From assembly GCA_033557465.1 (NCBI GenBank), contig CM066043.1, forward strand, positions 109,482,278-109,546,277: DNA of 64,000 bases, in the 5' to 3' direction. The notes below the pieces were generated by a model that worked only from the letters and a program-made list of their open reading frames with translations, did no database searches and had not been told where the DNA came from. Made by a program: the position numbers and the translations under genes. Origin of the DNA: Ichthyophis bannanicus. Its lineage: Eukaryota > Chordata > Amphibia > Gymnophiona > Ichthyophiidae. Of the stretch, positions 42,401-51,346 are shown piece after piece (position 1 is the first letter of the stretch; every line of letters starts with the position of its first letter).

Positions 42401-43531
42401 TCGGACTCCGGCGGCCATCTTGGATGCAGCCGGCATCTGTCAAGGACATGGAAACTGCCGGAAACGATGCAAACTCAGCCCCAAAAACCGGTTTCGCACG
42501 TCTCCTGCCATCTACCATCCGCTCTGCACGATCTACCGATGCGGCAGCCATCAAATGATCCCGTGGGTTTCGGTGGGTCAAGACCCCGCCCTCAAGCTCC
42601 CCAAGGGCACTGAATATTGGAGAACACGTCAGGTTAGTGCTGGGAAGGGCCATCACAGCATTCACCGAAGCCTTATCCGATGATTCAGCTCTAGCAGGAG
42701 CCTGCAGGTAAGACATCCTGGGGTCTTTGGCACTAGACAAGACAGGCAAAGATGATACTCCCCTATCCATTCCACCCGGATAAGGCAAGGAGGGAGAATA
42801 GAACCTTTGGCGATCTACCGGCCGTCCTACCCCCGGGGGCCCCCCCGGACTGCACCTATACCATAATCCCACCTCTCATAGTTGGAATATATCTCCGCGA
42901 GGGACCCACAACCCTGTTGTTTGAGGTATACGATTTCCTGGTGTTTGCCCTTCAAGGCCCGCTTCACCCCCTTTCGATAGGTGGAATAGGCCACCCATTC
43001 CTCCCCGGGAATGGTGGCCTGCAGGCTCTCCAGGTGGGAGAGCTGGGCTTGCAGCTGGGCCGCCTCCTCCTCGAGACCCCGAAGCCGCCGCACCGCCGCC
43101 ACAATTGCATCAGGGGCCCTAGCTGGCTGCTGGTAGGAAGGCAGGCCCGACCCCCCGTCCTCATCCTCACTGGAGGAGGTAGAGGCCTCCTCCAGGACCC
43201 GAGGCGGAGGGGGGAACCCGCCTCCTTCAGTACTACACTCCACGGTCCTCCAGGGTCTCCCCAGGGCCTCTCCCTGCTGCCACCCAGCCTCCACACCTTG
43301 CCTGGGGAGGAGACAGGAGCCTCCTCCCTGGGGTAGCGGGCCCATACCTCCATACCTGTGGGTCCCTCGGTCCTGGCCAGGTGCAGTCCTACCTGGGGAG
43401 TCCCCCTCCCGGGGCTCCAGCTGTTCCAGGCTGCCGGTTCCTCCATCCAGTGTCAGAATAGGAGGCCCACCAGGCTTGGAAGGCCTCTGGGCCTGGGCCT
43501 CTCCTGCTGGAGGTGGCCCAGGGCCCGACAT
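39459..43531 (-). pseudogene. Tx1-like ORF1: Gag-like protein with three CCHC knuckles (E2)
   Basis: In three frames. 43531-42827: Pro/Gly-rich start, then a coiled-coil-like RGLEEEAAQLQAQLSHLESL. 42872-40950: long Gly/Ala/Val-rich low-complexity region. 41082-40537 and 40589-39459: an RRM-like part (QVLRMVLGLGFLPGDLYAFI, WLSRHAVLLAPLVKGAGPLG) followed by CCHC knuckles CHRCGSFRHLSMNC, CTRCGGRGHASAGC and CNLCGELGHPFARC, then a basic/acidic tail. The knuckles bind nucleic acid in this family. At least two frame changes (about 42850 and 40560) break it, though a frame error in one low-complexity region could be a sequencing artefact. Confidence 0.85.
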
Positions 43532-43594
43532 CCAGACACAGGTAGTGAGCAGGAAATCCTCCCTAGCAGGAGCTCTCCAGAACAGGAAGTGGGC

Positions 43595-45110
43595 GGAGCT
43601 GCCACTCGTGGGGTTGCAGAATCCTGCTCAACCTGTCTGCCAGGTAGTTTTCCTGGCCAGGGAGATAAACAGCCTTGAGAAGAATGTTGCGCCTGAGCGC
43701 AAACGAGCGAAGGTCCTGTGCCTCCTGACAAAGAAGCCTGGACCCATTGCCGCCCTGCTTGTTCACATAAAACATGGCTGGTGGGCCAGGGTTTGAGAGA
43801 AAGTCTTGAGGGCTAAGCGAATAGCCCGCAGTTCCAGTAGGTTGATTTGCTGCGTGACCTCCCAGGGAGACCACAGGCCCTGGGTGCACTTGCCCAGACA
43901 ATGTGCTCCCCAGCCCTGCAGGGAGGCATCGGTGGTCAACACCACTGTGAACCCAGGCATCTGGAAGGGCACCCCTTGCAGTAAATTGGGGGGGTGCAGC
44001 CACCAGCGCAGGGAGTTCAGGAATGGTCTGGACACCCTTACTCTGTCTCTGACGCTCCCTGTGGCCTGTGTCCACTGAGTTCTGAGGCACCACTGTGCAG
44101 GCCTCATATGGAGCCGGGCATTGGGAGTCACATGTACTGTTGAAGCCATGCGGCTGAGAAGCCTCAGGCAGAGTCTGGCGGAGACCAGTGACCTGCTGAG
44201 AAACTGGTTTGCCAAGCTTATCAGTCTGTGGGCTCTGTCCTCTGGCAAGAAAGCCTTTGCCTGCAGAGAGTCTAGCCTCGCCCCTATGAACTCCAAGTTC
44301 TGGGAGGGAAGCAAAGTGGACTTTGCGAAGTTTATGACAAACCCCAAGTGTTGAAGTAGAGAAATAGTGTGGAGGGTGGCTTGCCTGGCCTCCTGGCACG
44401 TCTGACCCCTGATGAGCCAGTCGTCCAGATAGGGGAAGACAAAGATACCCTGATTTCTCAAGTAGGCCGCCACCATTGCCAGGCATTTGGTAAAGACCCT
44501 GGGAGCAGAGGTGAGGCCGAAAGGCAGCACTCTGTACTGATAATGGTTTCCTCCCACAATGAACCTGAGGTACTCTCTGTGGTCTGGATGAATGAGGATG
44601 CGAGTGTACGCATCCTTTAGATCTAAAGAGCATAGCCAATCTCCCTGCTGGAGGTAGGGCAGAAGTGTTCCAAAAGTAAGCATCTTGAACTTCTCTTTCT
44701 CTAGGAACTGGTTGAGATTTCTGAGGTCGAGAATAGGCCTGAGGCCCCCGGTTCTCTTTGGTACGAGGAAGTACCTGGAATAGAAACCGTGACCTTGTAG
44801 GTGGGGAGGCACAGGCTCCACCGCCTTGTTTCGCAACAGACCCTGAAGATCCTGCAGGAGGAGGTCTGTGTGGAGAGGAGGCCTTGGAGGCTCTCCTGGG
44901 AAGTAAGGAGGAGGCAACTGATGAAAATGAAGCATGTAGCCCTTGTGGACTATGCTTAAGACCCAATTGTCTCCTGTAATGGGTAGCCACCTGTGGGCAA
45001 ACAGGGCTAGTCGACCTCCTGTGCAGGGATAGGACAGCAGAGACGGAGAGGCTATGCCTTGGGAGTCAAAAATCCCCGCCCTGCTGAGTGGGAGCAGGAG
45101 CCGGAGGCCC
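43595..45110 (-). pseudogene. DIRS RT and RNase H (D2)
   Basis: Read from 45110: GIFDSQGIASPSLLSY, GHGFYSRYFLVPKRTGG, LDLRNLNQFLEKEKFKML, SLDLKDAYTRILIHPDH, FPYLDDWLIRG (YxDD), then RNase H TTDASLQGWGAHCLG and LELRAIRLALKTF. A 31-nt deletion near 43778 removes the VQMDNQV strand, including a catalytic Asp, and shifts the frame; the other frame resumes at AMFYVNKQGGNG and LPGQENYLADRLSR to the E2 junction. It is therefore RNase H-defective. Confidence 0.9.
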
Positions 45111-46823
45111 TTCTGCCTACGGGGCCCATGTCCCTGCCCCTTGGCCTGCTGACTCTGTGGGGGAGCTGTGGAGGCCTGGTAAGGTGGGAACTGTTTGTAG
45201 GCAGTCACCTTCCTCGGGTAAAAGGGCTTCTTACCCGAGCCCTTCTTTTTATGAGAAGGGGCAGAAGTCTTTCTAGACAGCCTTGTCCTCGTGAGGTGCT
45301 CGGTCTCGAGCTGTGCAGCCTTCTCGGACATGGGCTTGCCAAAAAGGTTCTCACCTCGGCAAGGGACATTGACCAACTTGTCTTGCACCCATGGCTTGAG
45401 ATCTGATGACTGCAGCCATGCCTGGCGTCGAGCCGCGATGCCGGCTGCCGCAACACGGGCCGGGGCCGAGGCCTTGAAGCCATCGTAGGCTGCTCGGGAC
45501 ATGAACTTAGAGCATTCCCGGATCCCCGAAGACAAGGACTTGAACCTCTGCGAAGGTTCCCCGGAGAGACCAGCAGAGAACCCGGCAAGCTCCTTTGCCA
45601 GGTCCCGCAAGTACATGCCCATGTACAGCTGGTAAGACTGGACACGGCAAGCAAGCATCGAGCCCTGGAAGCACTTTCTACCAAACGCATCCAGGTTCCT
45701 GGCCTCCCGGCCGGGGGGCACCACAGAGTGCATCTTCTAGCTTTTCAGACGATGCATGGCCAATTCCACCACCATGGAATGGTGTGGTAGCTGCGCCTTC
45801 TGAAAACCAGGACTCTTACGGAGTCGATAAATGGAATCGACCCGCTTGCTTAGAACCGGTGCTGAGGCCAGTGCTTCCTACATCCGGAAGAGGAGCCGTT
45901 CCAGCATCGGAGGAACTGGCACAGCAAAGGACTCCTTCGGGGGAGAGTCATACTGGAGGGCCTCGAGCTCTTCGGCTCGAGGCTCCTCCTCGGGGTCCAC
46001 GGGGATCGCCAATGCTGTGGCCATATCCTGAACAAACTCCGAGAACTGGGTATCCTCCGGGGGGGGGGGGGGGGGATCTACTCCGGGGCTCAGTCTGCGG
46101 TGAGTCCGACGGGATGTACCGAGTCCTGAAGGTATCGGGGACTCCTCGTCCTCCGTCTCCCAGGCGGAATTGTCCGAAGAGGAGTCGGGCTTCGACCGTG
46201 TGGGGCCCGGCAGCACCCACCCCAACGCTGAAGGCACCGTCACCGGCGTCAACGCCCTCAGTCCCGACTGGGAGGTCGAGGGTGACCGCGACCGAGGACG
46301 ACCTCGAGCCTTCAGGGTCTCGAGTATCGGCTCGGTCTCCGGGGTCGACTTAGACGTCAATGTCCCAGTGGTCGGGGCAGATGCGCCAGCAAGGCTGGCC
46401 TTCAGCACCCGCTGCTGATCCATGAAGGCAGACAGTCTGCACTCCAAGGCTGTCAGCCTGAGTCTAAGCTCAGGCGACGCAGCAGCCACCGACTCGGGCC
46501 CCGGCAGCGCCAGGCCCGACGTCGACTCCCTGGGAGGACAACAGGACTTATGTGTCCAGCAGACTCCGGCTCCACACGAGGCATTTTGGATTACTTCTCC
46601 TGTTCCAAGGGTTCAGGACGGCGGTCGGGGGTCCAAGACCTATCCCTTGAGAAGCCAGAAACCTCCTCCGACGCCGCCCTCGCGAGCCGCTTCTTCCTCT
46701 TTCGCTCCCGATCGGGGGACCCCCTGTCCGAGGAACCCCAACGATGCTCGGGGTCAGACTCCCGAGACGTCGAGGCCTCAGACGAGGTACGGGCCCGGCC
46801 GGAAGCCGAATCAGAAAAAAGCC
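45111..46823 (-). pseudogene. DIRS gag (D2), N-terminus missing
   Basis: N-proximal part 46489-45878 (LRLRLTALECRLSAFMDQQR, Ser/Arg/Pro region, ETEDEESP, PPEDTQFSEFVQDMATALAI), a stop at about 45878, another near 45738, then 45733 onward (GREARNLDAFGRKCFQGSML, MSRAAYDGFKASAPARVAAA, SSDLKPWVQDKLVNVPCRGE). A frameshift near 45105 fuses the gag tail directly to the RT frame. A 17-nt G run at 46059-46075 sits where D1 has CCGGTGGGG. The zinc-like N-terminus and ITR are lost at the 46823 junction. Confidence 0.88.
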
Positions 46824-47088
46824 TTTAAAAACAAAGAAACCTGCACCTTAACAGGGGAAATAAAAGCAAACTCTAACTAAACCTATCCCCTTAGTTGTCT
46901 CTTCAGTGAGTCCAGCACCCTGGCTCACCACCTCCTCCAACTGCTTGAACTTACAGGGGCTGGTGGGCGGTGCCAGCTGCATATCTACACTAGTGTCATC
47001 AAAAAGATGACATGCTCAGTCTCCAAGCTGCTGGAGGAGGTGCACTACCCAGAGGTGCGGGACTGGACTGGAGGGACGATAAGGAAAT
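46824..47088. repeat. F2 5' leader and right ITR
   Basis: Begins AAAACAAAGAAACCTGCACC directly after the broken D2 gag. From about 46950 to 47088 it is the inverted complement of the F2 left ITR, ending GGGACGATAAGGAAA. Confidence 0.85.
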
Positions 47089-47432
47089 ATGAATCTGACC
47101 AGGTATACCTCAGATCTAAATGCAACATCAAAGGAAAAACAACAGAAACCTAGAAAATGGCCAAAACACCTGACTAAAGAACACTAATAGGATAAAAAAA
47201 AGTTTGAAAATATAGCAGCAGGCAAGGAAGAATAACACTTAAGTATCAATGAAAGTGACATGTGCAGTTGAAAAACCATGTGGTCGGCTTCGTGAAAAGA
47301 GAGACTGAAGACCTCAAGCATGGCGATGGCAGGTAGGAATGGGTGCATATGTGAGAAGAGTGTTCTAAGAGCTTCTAGAAAGAGCTGAGAGGGTTCCTGT
47401 GTGGGGCTCCATCAGTGACATCACCAACAGAG
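47089..47432 (-). mobile_element. D5 5' leader and right ITR remnant
   Basis: After the F2 tip, A-rich leader sequence leads to 47290-47432. This is a decayed DIRS right ITR: GACTGA, GGCAGGTAGG for GGCGGGAAGG, GCATATGTGAG for GCATGCGCG, CTTCTAGAAAGAGCTGAG for CTTTGAAAGCTGGG, TGTGGGGCTCCATCAGTGAC, and ATCACC. It supplies the missing terminus of D5 on the far side of the nest. The outer CATATGTGAGG tip is gone. Confidence 0.65.
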
Positions 47433-47780
47433 AAGATAATTTTCAAAAGCCATCTATGCTGCTGAACTGGCCATATAAAAGTTGTCCACCCTTTCACTGT
47501 ATAGAAATACATAAAGGAGAACAGCAGCATGTGTACTTTTACCACAGGAAAAGTACAGGGGGACTCAGAGGAGACAACAATACTTTTGTGTAGACAGCTT
47601 TTCCCTGCAAATCAACAGACAAGTTTTCAAAATGCAAATGTGTGCATGCACCTTTTCCTGGGGTAATTTTCAAAGTGAAAGCATGCTTGTATTTTTCCTT
47701 TGAGAATGGTGCAAAACCCACAGGTAAACATACCCACATATTTTGTATCTATGCAGATAATTCTGAAAATTGCCCCAATA
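47433..47780. mobile_element. Possible MITE-like element
   Basis: Starts near AGATAATTTTCAAAAGCCAT and ends near ATAATTCTGAAAATTGCCCC, so the two ends are rough inverted repeats of an AATTTTCAGAA-type terminus. A further GGTAATTTTCAAAGTGAAAGC lies inside at about 47660. No coding capacity. No target duplication verified. Confidence 0.4.
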
Positions 47781-48131
47781 AAGTTAGACTAAAGGAGGTA
47801 CAAGTACCTGTTTAACCATGGTCCTGTGAACCGCCCATCAGAGAAAGAGATTTGCAATGAGTTTCTTACATATCCACTTATCGGATCCTGTAAGAGCTCT
47901 GAGAAGTCTTCAAAGTTATCTTTCAGCAGACAAAGTACTCAAGTCGCACCTTTTTTTCTATCAATATGGAACTGTGTTGTTAAGTCCCTACCAGGAAGAT
48001 GAGAAAAATGGCACTGAAAGGGAATGTTGGTTTATCTGTGTCAACTCCTGTTCTGGAGCAATCCAACACAAGTATTGAAGTAAACCTTTGTCTATGTTTT
48101 CTTTACTTTAGTAGATGGAGAGGGTTATGAA
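47781..48131. other. No recognised feature
   Basis: About 350 bp of ordinary composition. It is the left flank of D4 and ends GGTTATGAA. Confidence 0.6.
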
Positions 48132-48310
48132 AGCATAGTTACTCACTCCGGGAACAGCAGAAATCGGTCTTCACACATGGGTGACATCGGCGCCGACGGA
48201 GCTCATGCAGAGCATTTCCCCAGCTTTCAAAGAAAGCCTTTGGGACATGCTGCCACACACGCGAGGTCCCCTTCCCGCCCAAGGATGCCATCTTGCTCAG
48301 TCAGATGACA
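48132..48310. repeat. D4 left ITR, lacking the tip dyad
   Basis: AGCATAGTTACTCAC is joined directly to TCCGGGAACAGCAG. In D3 these are separated by 15 nt containing most of the CACCTGTAACAGGTG dyad. The rest follows the D1 pattern (GGCGCCGACGGAGC, CAAAGAAAGCCTTTGGGA, CCATCTTGCTCAGTC). Confidence 0.88.
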
Positions 48311-48369
48311 TAGCTAGGACAGCAGTAAAACAAGGTATGGAGGCAGCTCACAGGGGAGGAGGGAGGGTT

Positions 48370-48400
48370 GTGAGGACTGATTCCTGTTGCTCCCGGAGAA
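48370..48400. other. D4 ICR, left half
   Basis: GTGAGGACTGATTCCTG, then TTGCTCCCGGAGAA, the complement of the D4 left tip region, ending exactly where D3 starts. Its continuation is at 57153-57222. Confidence 0.88.
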
Positions 48401-48595
48401 AGCATAGTTACTCACCTGTAACAGGTGATCTCCGGGAACAGCAGGAATTTAGTCTTCACATATGGGTATCATGGGTACCGATGGAGCCTGCGCGGGAACG
48501 CTCCCCAGCGTCCAATAGGAATGCTTTTGGGAGCATCCCTCAGCACATGCGCGCTGCCTTCCCGCCTTTCCAACTGTCTCTCTCCAGTTAGGTTT
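48401..48595. repeat. D3 left ITR
   Basis: Inverted complement of about 56995-57152, plus a tip extension with the dyad TCACCTGTAACAGGTGA (8-bp arms, 1-nt spacer). Includes CGCGGGAACGCTCCCCAGCG and GGAATGCTTTTGGGAGCATC. Confidence 0.9.
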
Positions 48596-48674
48596 GTAGA
48601 TGAGTGAAAGGATAGAGGGAGAGAGGAAAGAGACAAAGAGATAGAGAGACAACTCCTAGGGGAGGTGGGTGGTT

Positions 48675-48771
48675 TGTGAAGACTAAATTCCTGCTGTTCC
48701 CGGAGATCACCTGTTACAAGTGAGTAATTACACTATCTCCAGGAACAAGCAGGAATGTAGTCTTCACATAT
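48675..48771. other. D3 internal complementary region
   Basis: Left-tip complement (GTGAAGACTAAATTCCTGC to AGTGAGTAATTACAC) followed by right-tip complement (TATCTCCAGGAACAAGCAGG to CACATATGGGG). Confidence 0.9.
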
Positions 48772-48893
48772 GGGGATTCCCTAGCTGAAGATGCCAGGGA
48801 GATAGCCCCAGGAAGGTGCCACCCTAGAAAGGTGGGCATCCTTCCTTCCATGGATCTCTGGCATTCCACCAGAGTTGGTGGGTAGGAGTTGAA

Positions 48894-50000
48894 TTAGGTC
48901 TGAAAGAAATTTTGAAGAACAGCTTGGCCAAAGAAGGCATCCCGACGGGAGGCTTTATTCAGGCAGCAGTGGGCTGTGAAGATGTGTACCGAAGCCCAGG
49001 TGGCTGCTCGACAAATGTCATCGACAGACACAGAGTGGAGATTAGTCATTGAAGTTGCCATGGCTCTCACGTTATGAGCTGTAACATGGCCTAGAAGAGG
49101 AAGACCCTTACTCTCATGAGCAAAGGATATGCATTGGGCAATCCATTTAGATAAAGTTCTTTTGGAGACTGGAAGTCCCAAATGACTAGGGTCAAAAGCT
49201 ATAAAAAGTTGCGAGGACTTTCTATGTTGCTGTGTTCTCTATAGGTAAAAGGCTAAGGATCTTTTACAATCCAAAGTATGAAGGTTTCTTTCTGCATTAG
49301 AGGTGTGAGGCCTCGAAAAAATACAGGAAGATAAACTGATTGATTTAAATGAAAAGGCGAAACCACCTTTGGCATAAAGTGTGGATGAGTTCTAAGAACA
49401 ACCTTATCATGGTGAAACCTAGTATAAGGAGGATCAGTCACTAAAGCCTGCAGTTCACTAATGCGACGTGCAGAGGTGATTGCAATTAGGAAGATGACCT
49501 TCCAGGTCAAAAACGTAAGGGTTGTAGTGGCTAAAGGCTCAAAAGGCAGCTTCATGAGCTGCCCGAGAACTAGATTTAGATCCCATGCCACCGGTGGTGG
49601 CTTAATGGGAGGTTTGGTTAATAGAAGACCTCTCATAAATCTGGATATGAGTGGATGAGAGGAAATTGGATGTCCATTCAGAGGCTTATAAGAAGCTGCA
49701 ATTGCACTAAGATGGACTCTTACCGAATTGGTCTTTAGACCAGAATTTGATAAATGAAGGAGATATTCTAGAATCGATTCTAAAGGTATGACAAGGGGGT
49801 TTAATCCCTTCTTGGAACACCATATAGTAAAACGTTTCCACTTGAAGGCATAAGACCTTCTTGTGGAAAGTTTTCTAGAAGCCTGAAGGATATCCTTTAC
49901 CTGTTGGGACAGGTTGAAATCCTGGAGGTCTAAGCCTTCAGCAACCAGGCCGTGAGATGCAGGGACTGGGGGCTCGGGTGCCATAGCGTCCCGTCCTCTT
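48894..50000 (-). pseudogene. DIRS tyrosine recombinase (D3), nucleophile Tyr replaced
   Basis: N-terminal part LSTRRSYAFKWKRFTIWCSK, LKTNSVRVHLSAIAA; catalytic ITSARRISELQAL (first Arg), KVVSPFHLNQSVYLPVFF; a frameshift near 49250; then LGLPVSKRTLSKWIAQCIS, AHNVRAMATS (HxxR kept), DICRAATWASVHIF and TAHCCLNK. Where D1, D2 and D4 have AHYCLE, this copy has AHCCLN (TGC for TAC), so the probable nucleophile is Cys. The stop is at 48894. The frameshift alone makes it inactive. Confidence 0.88.
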
Positions 50001-51346
50001 GGGAAAGGAGATCTGGAGCATTCCCTAACTCCAGTGGTGCCGCTTGAGACAGATGTAGAAGCAGGGGATACCACACTTGGCGTGGCCATCGTGGCGCTAT
50101 GAGAATCATGCGACCCCTGTCTCTCTGAAGCTTGAAGAGTGTTTTGGGGATGAGGGGAATGGGTGGGAAGGCATAAAGGAAGTCCTGACCCTAGTGAAAG
50201 AGGAAGGCATCCCTTGCCTGACAATTGTGAGCTGGAATCCTGGAACAGAACTGGGGAAGTTTGGTATTCAGTGGACTTGCAAAAACGTCTATGTCTGGAG
50301 TGCCCCAGAGATGAAATATCTTTGCCAACTGGTCTAGATGGAGCGACCACTCATGAGGCAGCAGTACTTGACTGAGTTTGTCTGCCCAAAGGTTTTGAAT
50401 GCCTGGAAAATATACCACTAGAAGGTGAATTTGATACTGTCTGGTGAGGGCCCACAGTCGTAAAGCTTCGTTGCATAACGACAGAGAGCCTGTCCCGCCC
50501 TGCTTGTTCACATAGAACATGGCTACTTGATTGTCCGTCTGGACTAGGACTGTCTTGTAGCTGAGCTGGGCGTGGAATACTCGAAGAGCTAAATAGATTG
50601 CTCTTAATTCCAGGAGGTTTATGTGTAGACCAGCCTCCTATGGAGTCCAGGTGCCCTGGGTAGAGAGATGATTCAGGTGTGTTCCCCAACCCACCTGTGA
50701 TGCATCTGTTAGGGTGGCCTGAAAGAGGGGTTGATGAAAAGGAGACCCCACCGTCAGATTTTCTAATGATTGCCACCATTGGAGAGACAAAATTAGTCGT
50801 TGAGAGTTTAATATTTTGTCTGATAAATGACCTGTGGCCTGTGTCCACTGTGTGGATAGGGTCCACTGAGCTGCTCGCATGTGGAGGCGAGCATATGGGA
50901 CTACATGAACTGTGGATGCCATATGTCCCAGCAACTGTAGTAGCTCCTGAGCAGTTAGGGAGGATTTCCCTGCTGCTTGAGAAGCTAGTTGCATTATGCA
51001 AAGGCACCGAGCCTGTGGAAGGAAAGCCTTTGCCTGTCTGGTATCTAGTCAGGCCCCTATGAATTCCAGGCATTGGGAAGGAACAAGTTGGGATTTTGGG
51101 AAGTTTATTACCAACCCCAAGTATTGGAGGATTCGCATTGTGCTAGACAGTGTAGTGCTGGCCTCTGCAACTGTAGAGGCTCGAATGAGCCAGTCGTCTA
51201 AGTAAGGGAAGACGAATATACCCAGGGTTCGCAGAAATGCAGCTACTACTGCCATGCATTTCGTGAATACTCTTGGTGCTGAAGCCAGACCAAAGGGAAG
51301 AACCCTGTACTGGACATGTTTTCCCTTGAAAAGGAATCGTAAGAAT
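50001..51346 (-). pseudogene. DIRS RT end, RNase H and MT-like region (D3)
   Basis: Read from 51346: MAVVAAFLRTLGIFVFPYLD and DWLIRAST (YLDD box), FPKSQLVPSQCLEFIGA, GHMASTVHVVPYARLHMRAA, then RNase H TDASQVGWGTHLNH, an interrupted Glu strand, MFYVNKQGGTGSLSLCNEA, FPGIQNLWADKLSQ, then LWGTPDIDVFASPLNTKLPQ and FCSRIP (MT-like). Three or more frame changes. RT N-terminal part lies beyond E3 at 54413 onward. Confidence 0.88.
51329..51346. repeat. Target-site duplication of E3, left copy
   Basis: AAAAGGAATCGTAAGAAT, identical to 54395-54412 directly after the poly(A) tail. Confidence 0.97.

Larger units (their letters stand above)
31563..43594 (-). mobile_element. Tx1-like L1-clade LINE E2
   Basis: A minus-strand element: 5' end at 43594, ORF1 at about 43531-39459, ORF2 at 39212-32510, 3'UTR to 31563 with an A-rich end. 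Split by the L2-like insertion at 33567-36848. It sits in the RNase H/MT part of D2; GGA at 31560-31562 and 43595-43597 may be a 3-bp target duplication. ORF1 with three CCHC knuckles is typical of the Tx1 group first described in Xenopus. Confidence 0.9.
29701..46823 (-). mobile_element. DIRS family-1 element D2, 5' end missing
   Basis: Close relative of D1, in two parts: 29701-31562 (left ITR, half ICR, YR, MT-like) and 43595-46823 (RNase H, RT, gag). E2 separates them. The left terminus is precise at 29701 (AGAGTAGTTACTC). The right part stops inside gag near the SDSASGRART codons (about 46823), so its right ITR and about 470 bp are gone. The E2 junction restores the reading (HEWQL then HPLVVQ). 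Confidence 0.92.
27171..47088 (-). mobile_element. DIRS family-2 element F2, both termini kept, interior largely replaced
   Basis: A distinct DIRS family, present at 27171-29700 and about 46824-47088. The left ITR starts AGAAATTAGACTTACCTGC. The ICR at about 27640-27755 joins complements of the left tip (CAGGTAAGTCTAATTTCT) and right tip (CTTTCCTTATCGTCCC). The right ITR ends GATAAGGAAA at 47088. The left part contains the YR and the RNase H/MT-like region; gag and most of the RT are missing. D2 lies between the parts. Confidence 0.85.
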
